Below are positions 33,619 to 42,860 of a stretch of DNA of 64,000 bases, in pieces. The notes below the pieces were generated by a model. The model made no database searches and was not told the DNA's origin. It saw nothing but the letters and a program-made list of their open reading frames with translations. Location of the stretch: positions 1-64,000 of IMG/VR virus record IMGVR_UViG_3300025865_000006; one strand, 5' to 3'. A program made the translations under genes and the position numbers. Within the stretch, counting starts at the first letter, position 1; every line of letters begins with the position of its first letter. This stretch comes from a virus.

Positions 33619-36363
33619 GTGAATACGATTCTACAGATTAGGCTTTCGTTACCAAATTTTGCCAGCGGGGTAAGCTTTGTAGACCCGGTAATTATTGAGC
33701 GGGCGGAAAATGTTTCACTAGTTAAGACAGTAAGCTCTAGTGACGAAACTATTACATTTGAGATGCCCCTTAATGATCCCAAGATGCAGTATGTTACTTA
33801 TATCCGTTGGTGGGAATGTTGGGATACAGATACAAACGTGCGACTAAATTATGGGCCAATTACTGCAATTAGTTATACTAGTGGACAAACTAAAAAGATA
33901 TCTGGTCCCGGTAGATCGGCCTTACTGGAAGAGTTTTATAAGAGCACCCAAACATTCTATTATCCAATTAACCAGTTCTTTGATGACCTGCGTTACGAAA
34001 ATATTGCTGGTGAGCCTCGTACTTCAACTATCATTAACAAGGCTACTAGTTCTGATTACTACGGCTTAAGTCTACGTACCAAAGATTTTGCCATTGATGA
34101 GCAAACAGGGTTTATCTCTATTGGTAGAGATACGCCAGAGCGAGGAACAAAAAAGAGCGATGCTTTCTGGACAGGGATAGACAAAGCAGATTATCTTACA
34201 GTTAATCTAGGGGACAAGTATACCATTTCTAAAGCCCTAGTGTTACTTCCTTGGTGGGGTGGGCCAACAGTTTGGAATACTAGAACATACGAGTGGGATT
34301 GGTCACACTCAGATAGTCCTGATAGCGGATTTACTACTGATTTTACTACTGTTGGACCTCATGATGGTGCTTGGATGGACCCGGCTATTGGTGGGACACC
34401 TATTTACTATGGGGGGGAAACAGGATTTGATAATCATCAGATAGCGGTAGATGGGGATGCAGTAGAAGCACAATATTGGAAGGTAAATATAAGGGATGCA
34501 CATGCTTGGTATGGAAATGCCCTAGCTGGTGTCTCTTCTGATGAGTGGGGTTGGGAATGTGGGGAAAGTAATGTGCTGTTTGGAAATAGTGCTATTTCCC
34601 CAACAGTAAGTGGGGGAATTATTCCTAAAACTGACTTAAATCCATCAAGTAACTGCCATGCTTCGGTAGTAGAATTAGGTGTATATAGAAAAATTCTAGG
34701 TAGGGATAACATCCCTAACCTAGCATACCACCAAATACAAGATGATAATAGACAGATTACTTATTATCATGTACCCGACGCTAGTGAAATGATTAGTGCT
34801 GGTTCCGGTACTAAGTTTGAACCGGGTGGATTTTTTAGAAGGGTTACATACACATCTGGTGGGGGAAATATAGTAAAGAGTGAGTTTAATAATATTTTAT
34901 ATACAGGTGGAAGTTATACCTTATCGTGCCCCGCTTATTCTAGACTGCTGTTATTTAGCGATGCCTCTACCCAAGTAACGCAAGCTGACGCATGGATAAG
35001 TACTGTAGATGCCTTTTCTTATGGGGGAAGTTACTCCCACACTATTGTACAGAATGATACGGCTGTTCTACACTTTAGGGGAGTCTCACTAAAATGGTTT
35101 GCCACCATACCCGAAGGCTCTACAGCAGGTCGAGTATCCATTGAATTGCGATCCAAGGATGGTGCAGGTATATGGACTGACTGGGACACATTAGAAGCTG
35201 GTCTTACGCTTCCTGTAGGTGTTTCAGCAGAAAAGGTCTATGAGATAACCTATGAGTCTGCTCTACTTCAAGACGACACAAATTATGAATTAAAAATTAC
35301 CAATCTAAATGGTGGTTATGTATCTATTGATGCCTTTGCAGGATATTGGTCAGCCTCTTTCTCAGAAATTAATGAGGATGATAATAGGTTTGGAATAGCG
35401 GCGCTAACTGAAGCAACACAGCTTTTTAATTCAGCAGACTCCTTCGGTAGTGTATATGAGTTTAAGGATGTAGGGCATGTTGCGAAGATGGGCTTCACCT
35501 TTACAGGGGATAGGATTATTGTTTATGCTAAGAAGGGTCCGAACTCTGGCAAGATTCAGGTATTCTTATGGAATCCCTTTGGACCGGGTACGTATCCCAT
35601 TCCCGGTGGGGAAGCAGATGGCTCACTCATAGTTGACCTACAGAGTGCCTATGAGGTTCCACAAGTGGTCATCTTTGATTCTAATGATTTCTTTACTGAT
35701 ACCGGCTTACCTTGGGCACATCACCAACTTTATATTTGGAAACCGGATGATACTGCTCCTATGTATGTAGATGGCCTAGGGGTTCATGAGACAAGCGGAC
35801 TTAGCGTTAAGTTTGTAAACACAACACATCTAGAGATACTAAAAAATACATGTGAAGCACTACAACTAGAGTGGGATGTAACGGAAAACGGTATTTTAGT
35901 TGTCCCAAGAATTGGAACGGATACAGATGTAATCTTTGCAGAGGGCAGGGGAACTACGATTAGTATCCAAGATGATGAGGATTCTAGCCAAGTAGCAACT
36001 ATGCTTATATCTTCAGGCTCAGATATTGATGGATTACCCTTAACAACGGTAGTAGAGAACAAGGTAACTAGAAAGCTGTTTGGAAGAACCATTCAGCGTT
36101 TGTATGACTTTAGAAATATTGGAGATTACTTTACACTTATTGGGGCATCTAGAGCAGAGTTATTAAAGCGTAGAACACCGCAGAAGAAAATTATAGTTAC
36201 CTATGCCCCCGGTCCCCTACCTGTAAACTTAGGTGATAGTTTTATAGTCAAGAACACTGATTTGGAAGTTCGTGTTAGAGCAATAACAATTACAAGGAAT
36301 CAATCTTCCAGTGCGGGTACAGACTATTCAATGGAGTGTATAACATGGCCGCAGATCATATAA
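33619..36363 (+). CDS. Tail hub/tail-associated protein
   Basis: 914 residues from GTG. The N-terminal 110 residues (ERAENVSLVKTVSSSDETIT, then YIRWWECWD) and the C-terminal 130 (LEILKNTCEALQLEWDVTEN; GRTIQRLYDFRNIGDYF) resemble the baseplate hub domains of Tal-like siphophage proteins, with beta-sandwich insertions between. No peptidase motif is evident. It follows the giant adhesin and precedes the tip proteins, as expected at the tail end. Confidence 0.65.
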   Translation: MNTILQIRLSLPNFASGVSFVDPVIIERAENVSLVKTVSSSDETITFEMPLNDPKMQYVTYIRWWECWDTDTNVRLNYGPITAISYTSGQTKKISGPGRSALLEEFYKSTQTFYYPINQFFDDLRYENIAGEPRTSTIINKATSSDYYGLSLRTKDFAIDEQTGFISIGRDTPERGTKKSDAFWTGIDKADYLTVNLGDKYTISKALVLLPWWGGPTVWNTRTYEWDWSHSDSPDSGFTTDFTTVGPHDGAWMDPAIGGTPIYYGGETGFDNHQIAVDGDAVEAQYWKVNIRDAHAWYGNALAGVSSDEWGWECGESNVLFGNSAISPTVSGGIIPKTDLNPSSNCHASVVELGVYRKILGRDNIPNLAYHQIQDDNRQITYYHVPDASEMISAGSGTKFEPGGFFRRVTYTSGGGNIVKSEFNNILYTGGSYTLSCPAYSRLLLFSDASTQVTQADAWISTVDAFSYGGSYSHTIVQNDTAVLHFRGVSLKWFATIPEGSTAGRVSIELRSKDGAGIWTDWDTLEAGLTLPVGVSAEKVYEITYESALLQDDTNYELKITNLNGGYVSIDAFAGYWSASFSEINEDDNRFGIAALTEATQLFNSADSFGSVYEFKDVGHVAKMGFTFTGDRIIVYAKKGPNSGKIQVFLWNPFGPGTYPIPGGEADGSLIVDLQSAYEVPQVVIFDSNDFFTDTGLPWAHHQLYIWKPDDTAPMYVDGLGVHETSGLSVKFVNTTHLEILKNTCEALQLEWDVTENGILVVPRIGTDTDVIFAEGRGTTISIQDDEDSSQVATMLISSGSDIDGLPLTTVVENKVTRKLFGRTIQRLYDFRNIGDYFTLIGASRAELLKRRTPQKKIIVTYAPGPLPVNLGDSFIVKNTDLEVRVRAITITRNQSSSAGTDYSMECITWPQII

Positions 36364-36599
36364 TAAGAGTTGGGAATAAGATAAGGCGCTTTCAGGATGA
36401 GACAAGGGATACCACTAATTACATTGCTGAAAATCTTAACCTGATAGAAAAATCAAACGACTTACTTGGTGTTCTATACCCTTATACCCTGGAATTTAAA
36501 ATATATGGGGGCGGTAGTGCCTATCTAACTTTAACCTTTTACGAAAAATTTAGGTCGCTTAGAGCAATTCACCCTGCGGGTGTACTATGGACAAAGTAA
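36345..36599 (+). CDS. Short tip protein: attachment module only
   Basis: 84 residues from ATG 36345 with GGAG eight bases upstream; overlaps the hub gene by 19 bases. A helical stretch (VGNKIRRFQDETRDTTNYIA) followed by a beta segment (YTLEFKIYGGGSAYLTLTF) matches the first 60 residues of the next two proteins. It contains nothing else, so it may be an adaptor or a remnant. Confidence 0.6.
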   Translation: MAADHIIRVGNKIRRFQDETRDTTNYIAENLNLIEKSNDLLGVLYPYTLEFKIYGGGSAYLTLTFYEKFRSLRAIHPAGVLWTK

Positions 36600-37309
36600 A
36601 AGATACAGGCCAGAAAATAGATAAGATACGTAAAGAATCGGGACTTAATGCTAAGCGTATATCTGAAAATTTTCTACAGCCCCACAGAACAGTAGAGAAC
36701 TTTAATAAAATTACCCCTCATCTAACTACGTTTACTGCAACCCCCGGTTCATCTGCAATATTAAACCTTAAAGTAACAGAGTTTCCTATACTCTGCACAG
36801 TTAATCCTCCACTTCTTCATATTTCTACAGACGCAGCCTTTAGCTACTCTAATCCGGGTAGTGTAACAAGTCTCGCTAGTAGCAACCTAATAGACCCCCC
36901 TAATAACGATTTTGTACTAGCAGGGGGTGGGGTACAAGTACCTGTAGATGGTTGTTATAGTGTGTTTTGGACTTCTAATGCGTGGGGGATGGGATATTTT
37001 GATGATAAGGTTGTTAATGTAACAATAACAAGAATACGTGGGGGTTCCGTATATGGCATTAGAACAGTAGGACAAACTCCTACTGGTGTCCTTATTCTAT
37101 TCGGTCCGGGGATTTATTGTTATGCCCCTGCCTCACCAGTATGGGCGGTTGTAGAGTGCATGGCGGGGGATATTATTTCTGCTGCCTTGACAGAAAATGA
37201 TATAGGCCAAACGTATCCTTGGATTGGTGGTGGACTCGGGGGATTCTTCAGCGCCGGTTTAGGCGATAGTAACATGTTAATTACTCTAATAGCGGAGTTT
37301 GAAACGTAA
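36587..37309 (+). CDS. Tail tip protein with C1q/TNF-like jelly roll
   Basis: 240 residues, overlapping the preceding gene. Residues 1-65 are the shared attachment module (helix, then SSAILNLKV strand). The rest alternates beta strands with GGGVQVPVDGCYSVFWTSNA and ends MLITLIAEFET, the layout of C1q-like phage tip trimers. Likely part of the receptor-binding tip. Confidence 0.6.
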   Translation: MDKVKDTGQKIDKIRKESGLNAKRISENFLQPHRTVENFNKITPHLTTFTATPGSSAILNLKVTEFPILCTVNPPLLHISTDAAFSYSNPGSVTSLASSNLIDPPNNDFVLAGGGVQVPVDGCYSVFWTSNAWGMGYFDDKVVNVTITRIRGGSVYGIRTVGQTPTGVLILFGPGIYCYAPASPVWAVVECMAGDIISAALTENDIGQTYPWIGGGLGGFFSAGLGDSNMLITLIAEFET

Positions 37310-38409
37310 TGAAAAGATTAGATCAATTAGCCAAAGGAATTTCTAACACACGAAAAGAAGCAGCTTTAAATACAAGGCAGTATCAGACTAATTTTCCACT
37401 TGTAGAAAGAAAACTTGACATACTATCAAATAATAATAGCTATACTTTAGAATTTCCTCTGACCAAAACCAACCATTCCGCACTTCTTACCATAAATATA
37501 AAACCAGATAATTGCTGTGAGTGTGAGCCGGGAGCCGCAACAACGGGCAGAGATTGCGAAGGTTACTTTAAGGCGGAATCATTTGGACCCCCTGATGCAC
37601 TGGATTACGAGTTTAATAAGCCCTATCCAGCTATATACGAAGGGGATGCTACTCCTGCTTGGGAATATAACGTATGGGAGCCTACAACAACTAGAACTCA
37701 TATGGGGCTAATTCAAACAGGAGCTAATTTTAACTACGGGTATCAAAGTCCCTTTGTTGTTCCTATATATCAGCCTTTTGATGATATTGCAGGCTACTCT
37801 ATTGCCCCTAATGGAAGGATAAAAATACCAACTGATGGTGTCTACTCAGTTTTGTTCCAGTGTACCATAGGGGGAACAGCTATGAGTGACGCAGCCTTCT
37901 TTACTCAGTCAATTAGGGTAGATCGCTCAGATGCTTATCCCCTTATAGAAACCTTATCAAAAAAGATTTACTCGGTAGCCAATAATAAGCTTTCTTTTCC
38001 TACTAACTCTATTCTATACGCTACGTGCGTTAATCTCTATCAAGGCGATACAGTAGCGGGCTGGGTAGAAATTAATGATATTGCTGGATTTTCTGTTGGC
38101 TCCGGCTGGGGGGACGAGCAAAATAATACCCATATTAATTTGCTAGGAGTAGGTTATGGTTATTTAATAGGGCATGTTTACGATATAGCTAGTGGTACCC
38201 CATTAACGGGGGTAGCTATGTCATTTAGTAATCTGTTTGGTGGTCACGCTACAACAGATGAGTTTGGAGGTTATGGTTTTTATAGCCTAGCCCCCGGAAC
38301 GTACTCTGTTACAGCAACTTATGATGGCTACATAACCCAAACACAGTCAGCAACAGTTAGTTTTAATAATATAACAGAGTTAGATTATAACCTTACAGGG
38401 GGTGGTTAA
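37309..38409 (+). CDS. Tail tip protein: attachment module, C1q-like, carboxypeptidase-regulatory-like
   Basis: 366 residues, ATG overlapping the previous stop. The shared module covers residues 1-65; a C1q-like domain follows (GRIKIPTDGVYSVLFQCTIG near 170-190). The last 80 residues (GHVYDIASGTPLTGVAMSF, then TYSVTATYDGY) form a carboxypeptidase-D-regulatory-like beta sandwich, a fold often used in surface binding. A CCECEPG motif is near residue 70. Confidence 0.65.
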   Translation: MKRLDQLAKGISNTRKEAALNTRQYQTNFPLVERKLDILSNNNSYTLEFPLTKTNHSALLTINIKPDNCCECEPGAATTGRDCEGYFKAESFGPPDALDYEFNKPYPAIYEGDATPAWEYNVWEPTTTRTHMGLIQTGANFNYGYQSPFVVPIYQPFDDIAGYSIAPNGRIKIPTDGVYSVLFQCTIGGTAMSDAAFFTQSIRVDRSDAYPLIETLSKKIYSVANNKLSFPTNSILYATCVNLYQGDTVAGWVEINDIAGFSVGSGWGDEQNNTHINLLGVGYGYLIGHVYDIASGTPLTGVAMSFSNLFGGHATTDEFGGYGFYSLAPGTYSVTATYDGYITQTQSATVSFNNITELDYNLTGGG

Positions 38410-38410
38410 T

Positions 38411-38677
38411 TTGGCCTATCCGAGTGGCTTGAAAATATACATTGATGGTCAAGATGCAACTTATTTCCTTTTTAATTCTAATACGTTTAATCCTACATCA
38501 GAGAGAAACATTCTTCGTGATATAAACATAACCGCGTTCTTACGAAAGGCTACTTCTCCTATGAAGATAAAGGATCGTAATTATAAAGGGGACGCTGGAA
38601 ATTCCTCTGTACACACAATCGAGATTACTGCTGAGGATGGAAACGGCCGCGTGGAATGTCGTGTTGAAGTTAGGTAG
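38411..38677 (+). CDS. Small tail-end protein, 88 residues
   Basis: TTG at 38411 has GGGGG nine bases upstream and starts right after the previous stop; GTG at 38402 is an alternative. Beta-rich (GLKIYIDGQDATYFLF) with a DINITAFLRK segment. Small proteins of this type accompany tail tips; role unknown. Confidence 0.6.
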   Translation: MAYPSGLKIYIDGQDATYFLFNSNTFNPTSERNILRDINITAFLRKATSPMKIKDRNYKGDAGNSSVHTIEITAEDGNGRVECRVEVR

Positions 38678-38690
38678 GTAATGTGATACA

Positions 38691-38885
38691 ATGATTAAGT
38701 GGCAAATAGCGTCATCAATGGACCGAGACTATATACTTGAACTGGCAAAGTCCAAGGGGTGGCTTGAACAGCCTCCTAGGGTACAGGTAAAGAGGATACG
38801 GATGGATGAAGTATGGTGGGTAATAGAGCCTTATGAAGATGACTGCAACTGCCCTGATCTTGTTTATCCGGGGAGTTATGCATGA
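38691..38885 (+). CDS. Hypothetical 64-residue protein
   Basis: Charged N-terminus (DRDYILELAKSKGW), acidic C-terminus with DDCNCPDL. The stop overlaps the next ATG (ATGA). Not recognised. Confidence 0.6.
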   Translation: MIKWQIASSMDRDYILELAKSKGWLEQPPRVQVKRIRMDEVWWVIEPYEDDCNCPDLVYPGSYA

Positions 38886-40084
38886 GTGGTTTAAAAATTC
38901 TGTGGGTGGGTGATTCGCCTACAGTCAACACAGGCTTTGGGGTTGTTAGTAAAAATATACTAAAACAATTACATAATAGGGGATACAAAATTACCTGCCT
39001 CGCGGTGAATCACCACGGAGAACCATACAATAGGGAAGAATTCCCTTATGATATTCACCCATGTGAGAGTGGCGGGGGACCAGAAGGGATATATGGTATG
39101 AACAGGTTGTGGCATATACTGCCCCAAGTTCAGCCAGATTTACTATTCCTATTCAATGACCCTTGGATTATTCGTAGTTACTTAGAGCATCGTCCTGACA
39201 ATATCTCTGCCCCCTACTTGAAGACCGTGGGCTACTATCCCGTAGATGCTGGCCCAATAAAGCCTGACACAGCCCGTTTACTAAGCGAAGAATTAGATGC
39301 TCAGGTCTGTTACTCCCACTATGCCGAAAGAATTATCATAGAGGCAAATGATGGGAAGCGTCCAGATAATCTTCATCAAGTATATCATGGGGTAGATACC
39401 AAAGTTTATCGCCCCCTTAATCAACAAGCTGTTAGAGAAGAGTTAGGAATTCCCCTCGATTCGTGGGTTGTTGGAATGGTAGCAAGGAATCAGTATCGCA
39501 AGAGGTTTGATATCCTTATAAGTGCCTTCGCAAAGTTTGCCAAGGACAAGGATGATGCTAGACTATACTTACATACGGTGCTATCAGATGTAGGTTATGA
39601 TATCAACGACTTAATAAATCAGTTTAAGATAGGGGGTAAAGTCATACTTACACAAGGTATGAACTCTCCTGCTAAGGGTGTGTCAGATACCGAGTTGAAT
39701 CTTATCTATAATTCCTTCGATGCTAACGCACTGATCAGTCTTGGAGACGGTTTTGGACTTCCAGTAGCCGAGAGTATGGCCGTTGGATGCCCACAAATCG
39801 TAAGTGACCATTCATGTTTGAAAGAGTTAGTAGAGGGTCATGGCGGAATTACCGTTAAGAACGCTGCTTGGTTACTCCACACTGCCGGAATAAATACTTG
39901 GGGTGGGGTAACAGATGAAGATGATCTTGTGGCTAAGTTAGAGTGGGCTTATAGCCATAGAGATATTATGAGAAAGTACGGAGAAGAGGGGTACAAATTT
40001 ATTATGAAAGATCAATTTAATTGGAACGAAATAGGGGATAAATTCGATTCTATAATCAAGAATCTATTCCACATTATAAATTAG
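38882..40084 (+). CDS. Glycosyltransferase family 4 (GT-B)
   Basis: 400 residues, full length for GT4. ILWVGDSPTVNTGFGVV is the Gly-rich N-terminal motif; VYHGVDTKVYRP marks the linker; VVGMVARNQYRKRFDILISA begins the C-terminal donor domain; DGFGLPVAESMAVGCPQIVS carries the E-x7-E signature. It would transfer a nucleotide sugar. Position between the tail genes and the endolysin is unusual, and it may modify tail proteins or host wall glycans. Confidence 0.9.
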   Translation: MSGLKILWVGDSPTVNTGFGVVSKNILKQLHNRGYKITCLAVNHHGEPYNREEFPYDIHPCESGGGPEGIYGMNRLWHILPQVQPDLLFLFNDPWIIRSYLEHRPDNISAPYLKTVGYYPVDAGPIKPDTARLLSEELDAQVCYSHYAERIIIEANDGKRPDNLHQVYHGVDTKVYRPLNQQAVREELGIPLDSWVVGMVARNQYRKRFDILISAFAKFAKDKDDARLYLHTVLSDVGYDINDLINQFKIGGKVILTQGMNSPAKGVSDTELNLIYNSFDANALISLGDGFGLPVAESMAVGCPQIVSDHSCLKELVEGHGGITVKNAAWLLHTAGINTWGGVTDEDDLVAKLEWAYSHRDIMRKYGEEGYKFIMKDQFNWNEIGDKFDSIIKNLFHIIN

Positions 40085-40096
40085 GGGGTGAAAAGT

Positions 40097-40894
40097 ATGG
40101 TTCAAGCAAAAAATATTTTAGACAGATCGGCGCAGTTTCAATGGGATAGTGATTCTAATTGTAAAAGCACTAATTGTCGCCCTACTTCAGAAGCTATGAT
40201 AGCAGGGTACTATAAAGATACACATATTTCTCCTAACAGTATGCGACAAGCTATGGGCTATTCTAGCTGTGGCGGAACAGATACGGTCCACGGAGTAGCA
40301 GGATTGCAGCATTTTGGTGTTACTGCTTCATGGGGGCAATTAACATCTGCACAAGTTATATCCAAGGTTAATCAAAATATTCCTGTAGATTTAGCGGTAC
40401 TGTATAGCAAGATTCCAAGAAGCTATGTACAGGATACAGGTTTCTATGGACTACATTCAGTAGTCGCGTGTAAAAGGGCACTCTCAGGAACAACATATGG
40501 GTTGTTTGTTCGTGATCCTGATAGATGGGGTACGGGACAGGTAGACCACGTATTTTGGCCAGATAGTATCTGGATACCAGCATTTGCTGGTTCTAATTAT
40601 GTAGCAGTGTGGCCTAATAATACTAAGGTAATTACAGTAGCTACAGCAGCAAATTATAAGTTAACTATAGCTGCTAATACAAATGTAATGTTTGCAAGTT
40701 TAGGTACAGGAGGATGCATATCAGGGTGGTCTTATTATAAATGGGGACCAACTGCAAGTGCTGCACCAGCACAAGCACCTATAGTTAGAAAAGGATGCTC
40801 ATCTGGTAGCGCCACTACAGCTTACGTAACAGCGGGAGTATTCGCAGGAAAGCATGTAAGAATTGGTAATGGAACTAATATAGTAAAAATATAA
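40097..40894 (+). CDS. Endolysin, C39-type cysteine peptidase
   Basis: 265 residues from ATG 40097, behind AGGGGGTG. NCRPTSEAMIAGYY places C27 at a helix start, GLHSVVACK gives H120 and VRDPDRWG gives D140, the Cys-His-Asp triad of Peptidase_C39_2-like enzymes. The last 85 residues look like a small wall-binding domain. The gene precedes the holin, so cutting cell-wall peptide stems at lysis is the best inference. GTG at 40088 is an alternative start. Confidence 0.75.
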   Translation: MVQAKNILDRSAQFQWDSDSNCKSTNCRPTSEAMIAGYYKDTHISPNSMRQAMGYSSCGGTDTVHGVAGLQHFGVTASWGQLTSAQVISKVNQNIPVDLAVLYSKIPRSYVQDTGFYGLHSVVACKRALSGTTYGLFVRDPDRWGTGQVDHVFWPDSIWIPAFAGSNYVAVWPNNTKVITVATAANYKLTIAANTNVMFASLGTGGCISGWSYYKWGPTASAAPAQAPIVRKGCSSGSATTAYVTAGVFAGKHVRIGNGTNIVKI

Positions 40895-40908
40895 GGTGGT
40901 GATATATT

Positions 40909-41241
40909 ATGCCAAGTTTATTTGGCTGGTTAGATTCAATTCCGTGGTGGAGAGATTTATCTTATCCTGTCAAGGGTGCGCTACTAAGGGCACTAAAATC
41001 AGGTCTATCAGTAATTGTAGGAATTCTTTTAGCAGCAGCAACGGGTGGAGTACTATTTCCTGTAACATATAGTCCTTTAATAGTTTTAGTTGTTACAATG
41101 GTTCTACAATCTATTGATAAATTCTTACGAGAGACACAGGTTGTAAATGAGGTTAAGGCAACAGATTCGACTTTGGGACCCGTAGTGGGGGAGAATACTG
41201 TGGTTAACACGGATGCTACTGTGGTTACACCAAAAGTCTAA
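40909..41241 (+). CDS. Holin
   Basis: 110 residues. Two hydrophobic segments (SGLSVIVGILLAAATGGVLF and YSPLIVLVVTMVLQ, about residues 31-50 and 55-68) separated by a short turn, then a polar tail. Position right after the endolysin and a good ribosome site (TAAGGTGGTG) support holin function. Confidence 0.8.
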   Translation: MPSLFGWLDSIPWWRDLSYPVKGALLRALKSGLSVIVGILLAAATGGVLFPVTYSPLIVLVVTMVLQSIDKFLRETQVVNEVKATDSTLGPVVGENTVVNTDATVVTPKV

Positions 41242-41257
41242 GGGGAATTAATTATTG

Positions 41258-41286
41258 TTGAACTAATCCCTACAGATTGCTATACT
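41258..41286 (+). promoter_or_regulatory. Predicted promoter for the replication region
   Basis: TTGAAC (41258-41263), 17 bases, TATACT (41281-41286), with a TG extended -10 (TTGCTATACT). Transcription would start near 41292, between the holin and replication genes, and meets the terminator at 41331. Confidence 0.7.
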
Positions 41287-41291
41287 GTGCA

Positions 41292-41371
41292 ATATAGAGC
41301 AGAGTAACACTACTCTGTACAGGATAAAGAGAGGTTCTTATATATAAATATATATAGGGGCCTCCTTTTTT
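41292..41371 (+). ncRNA. Candidate 80-base short RNA or attenuator leader
   Basis: From the predicted start to the terminator there is no coding frame. CAGAGT/ACTCTG (41300-41305 with 41312-41317) forms a hairpin before the long terminator stem. The layout is that of a stand-alone regulatory RNA or of a transcription attenuator for the SSB-helicase operon. Confidence 0.5.
41331..41371 (+). terminator. Long terminator/attenuator before the replication genes
   Basis: GAGGTTCTTATATATA (41331-41346) pairs over sixteen positions, with G-U pairs, with 41349-41364; TTTTTT follows at 41366-41371. It stands between the promoter at 41258 and the genes it should serve. Confidence 0.8.
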
Positions 41372-41383
41372 CCAAATCTGACC

Positions 41384-41491
41384 GTGAAAGAAGGTGATGC
41401 GATTGACTTGAACCTCGCCCCGCGCAAAGTGTACTATCCAAAGGAAGCCCCGGCTAGTGGGCCAAATGATCAGCTAAAGGAGACAGCGTAA
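41384..41491 (+). CDS. Possible 35-residue leader peptide
   Basis: An open frame from GTG 41384 ends in TAATG, overlapping the SSB start by one base. It encodes DLNLAPRKVYYPKEAPASG and a short tail. The GTG lacks a ribosome site; an in-frame TTG at 41408 follows AGAAGGTG. It may couple translation to the SSB gene. Confidence 0.4.
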   Translation: MKEGDAIDLNLAPRKVYYPKEAPASGPNDQLKETA

Positions 41492-42243
41492 TGTCATTCT
41501 CAGACGAACTACAAACAAAATCTTTCGATGAAACTAGAAAGCGCACAGGCGCTCAGTATGTAAAGTTTACCGAAGACCACCGTACTGTCCTACGTATTCT
41601 TGATACACATGCAAGAACCGTATGGAAGCATTGGATTGGAGAAGCCAATGGTGGCAGGGGCATGATGGCAAACTGCCCAAATACTCCGAGTAACCGTATC
41701 TGTCCGGTATGTAAGCAGATTGATGGGCTATCAAATGATGATCCTACCAAGATGGAGCGTAAGGCAAAGCGTCGATTTATTGTTAACGCATTAGACAGAA
41801 CTCCAACCACAGTATGTACCTCCTGTAATACAGTTGTATCTGGAAAGGTTTGCTCTAACTGCCAAGCCAATCTTAAGAAGAACGATTTTGTTCCGCTGAA
41901 CAAGATCAAGATTCTTGAAGGTGGACCGAACCTATTTAACCAGACACTTAATGCTGTTGAAAAGATTCAGGCTGAGGATTTTGAGGTTGATATCACCGGC
42001 TATGATATTAATTTCACATCTACTGGTAAGTTGCGTGATCGAAAGATTGCCGCGCTGCCACAAAGTCCGTCTGAATTGTCAGAGGATGCATTAAATGATC
42101 CCGAGACAGATGAGCCGCAGAAGATTTATGATCTTGATTTACTTTCAGAGCCTACTCCTGTGGAAGAGATTGAAGCCATGTTGCGTGGTGCAACAATGGA
42201 CGAACTAAACGCTCTCCGTGGAGTGGTACCGACTCCTTTCTAA
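41491..42243 (+). CDS. Single-stranded DNA-binding protein (phage gp32-like)
   Basis: 250 residues with SD AAAGGAG. The pattern ILDTHARTVWKHWIGEANGG, CPNTPSNRICPVCK and later VCTSCN/VCSNCQ, then PLNKIKILEGG and ITGYDINF, matches the zinc-containing SSB family common in siphophages. The C-terminus is acidic (DPETDEPQ onward), the usual tail for recruiting partners. It coats single-stranded DNA for the helicase at 42838. Confidence 0.78.
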   Translation: MSFSDELQTKSFDETRKRTGAQYVKFTEDHRTVLRILDTHARTVWKHWIGEANGGRGMMANCPNTPSNRICPVCKQIDGLSNDDPTKMERKAKRRFIVNALDRTPTTVCTSCNTVVSGKVCSNCQANLKKNDFVPLNKIKILEGGPNLFNQTLNAVEKIQAEDFEVDITGYDINFTSTGKLRDRKIAALPQSPSELSEDALNDPETDEPQKIYDLDLLSEPTPVEEIEAMLRGATMDELNALRGVVPTPF

Positions 42244-42256
42244 TTAGAGGCTAGCC

Positions 42257-42640
42257 ATGACAGAGGATACAAAAAAATCTCTGTCACAATGGCGCTTTGA
42301 GATAAAAAGATTTGGAAAGCCTATTTGGAGTAAGTTCTATACTTCCCAAGTAGGCTTTCCAGTATCTAATTATCCTAGATTCTATCAGGCTCTTAATCGT
42401 TATGGGGAATCTATTCTCTTTGAGGCAATCCTATCTTCATCTGATCGTACCTTTGATAATGATCCTTTAGCCTACGTGCTAAAGGTAGCGTTTAATAAGT
42501 GGAAAGAGGCAGAGGATGAGGCGGATGCTAGTGAGGAATACGAAGAGGAAATAACCAAGGCAAAGAAAGAGAGCCGTCGCCAAAGTGACGCATTACAGAA
42601 GAGATTAGAGAAGGCGCGGAGAGTGAAGAGTGATAAATAA
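42257..42640 (+). CDS. Possible helicase loader or replication accessory protein
   Basis: 127 residues, strongly charged; N-terminal globular part (FEIKRFGKPIWSKFY) and a C-terminal Glu/Lys/Arg-rich helix. Lying between SSB and DnaB-type helicase, it is in the slot where loaders occur. No family motif is visible. Confidence 0.5.
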   Translation: MTEDTKKSLSQWRFEIKRFGKPIWSKFYTSQVGFPVSNYPRFYQALNRYGESILFEAILSSSDRTFDNDPLAYVLKVAFNKWKEAEDEADASEEYEEEITKAKKESRRQSDALQKRLEKARRVKSDK

Positions 42641-42860
42641 GTATGACCCATCGGATTGCCCCAAATGTGGTGATTGGCGTGACGGTCCACAATCTGATTG
42701 TGCTAATTGCGGTTATCATGGGCACCGTGCTTCCGAAGAGGATGATCGTGGTGGAGCAATGGACGCAAAGTGTATTGATTGTGGAGTAGTAATTTGGCGT
42801 TCAGGCTTTGGGCTTGTTGGTCCGTGGAGGGTAAAAATTGATAAACGAGATACCATTTAA
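42630..42860 (+). CDS. Small zinc-knuckle protein, 76 residues
   Basis: Three cysteine pairs: CPKCGDW, CANCGYH and CIDCGV. It overlaps both neighbours (11 and 23 bases), so translation is coupled within the replication operon. Nucleic-acid or protein binding through zinc is likely; exact role unknown. Confidence 0.65.
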   Translation: MINKYDPSDCPKCGDWRDGPQSDCANCGYHGHRASEEDDRGGAMDAKCIDCGVVIWRSGFGLVGPWRVKIDKRDTI

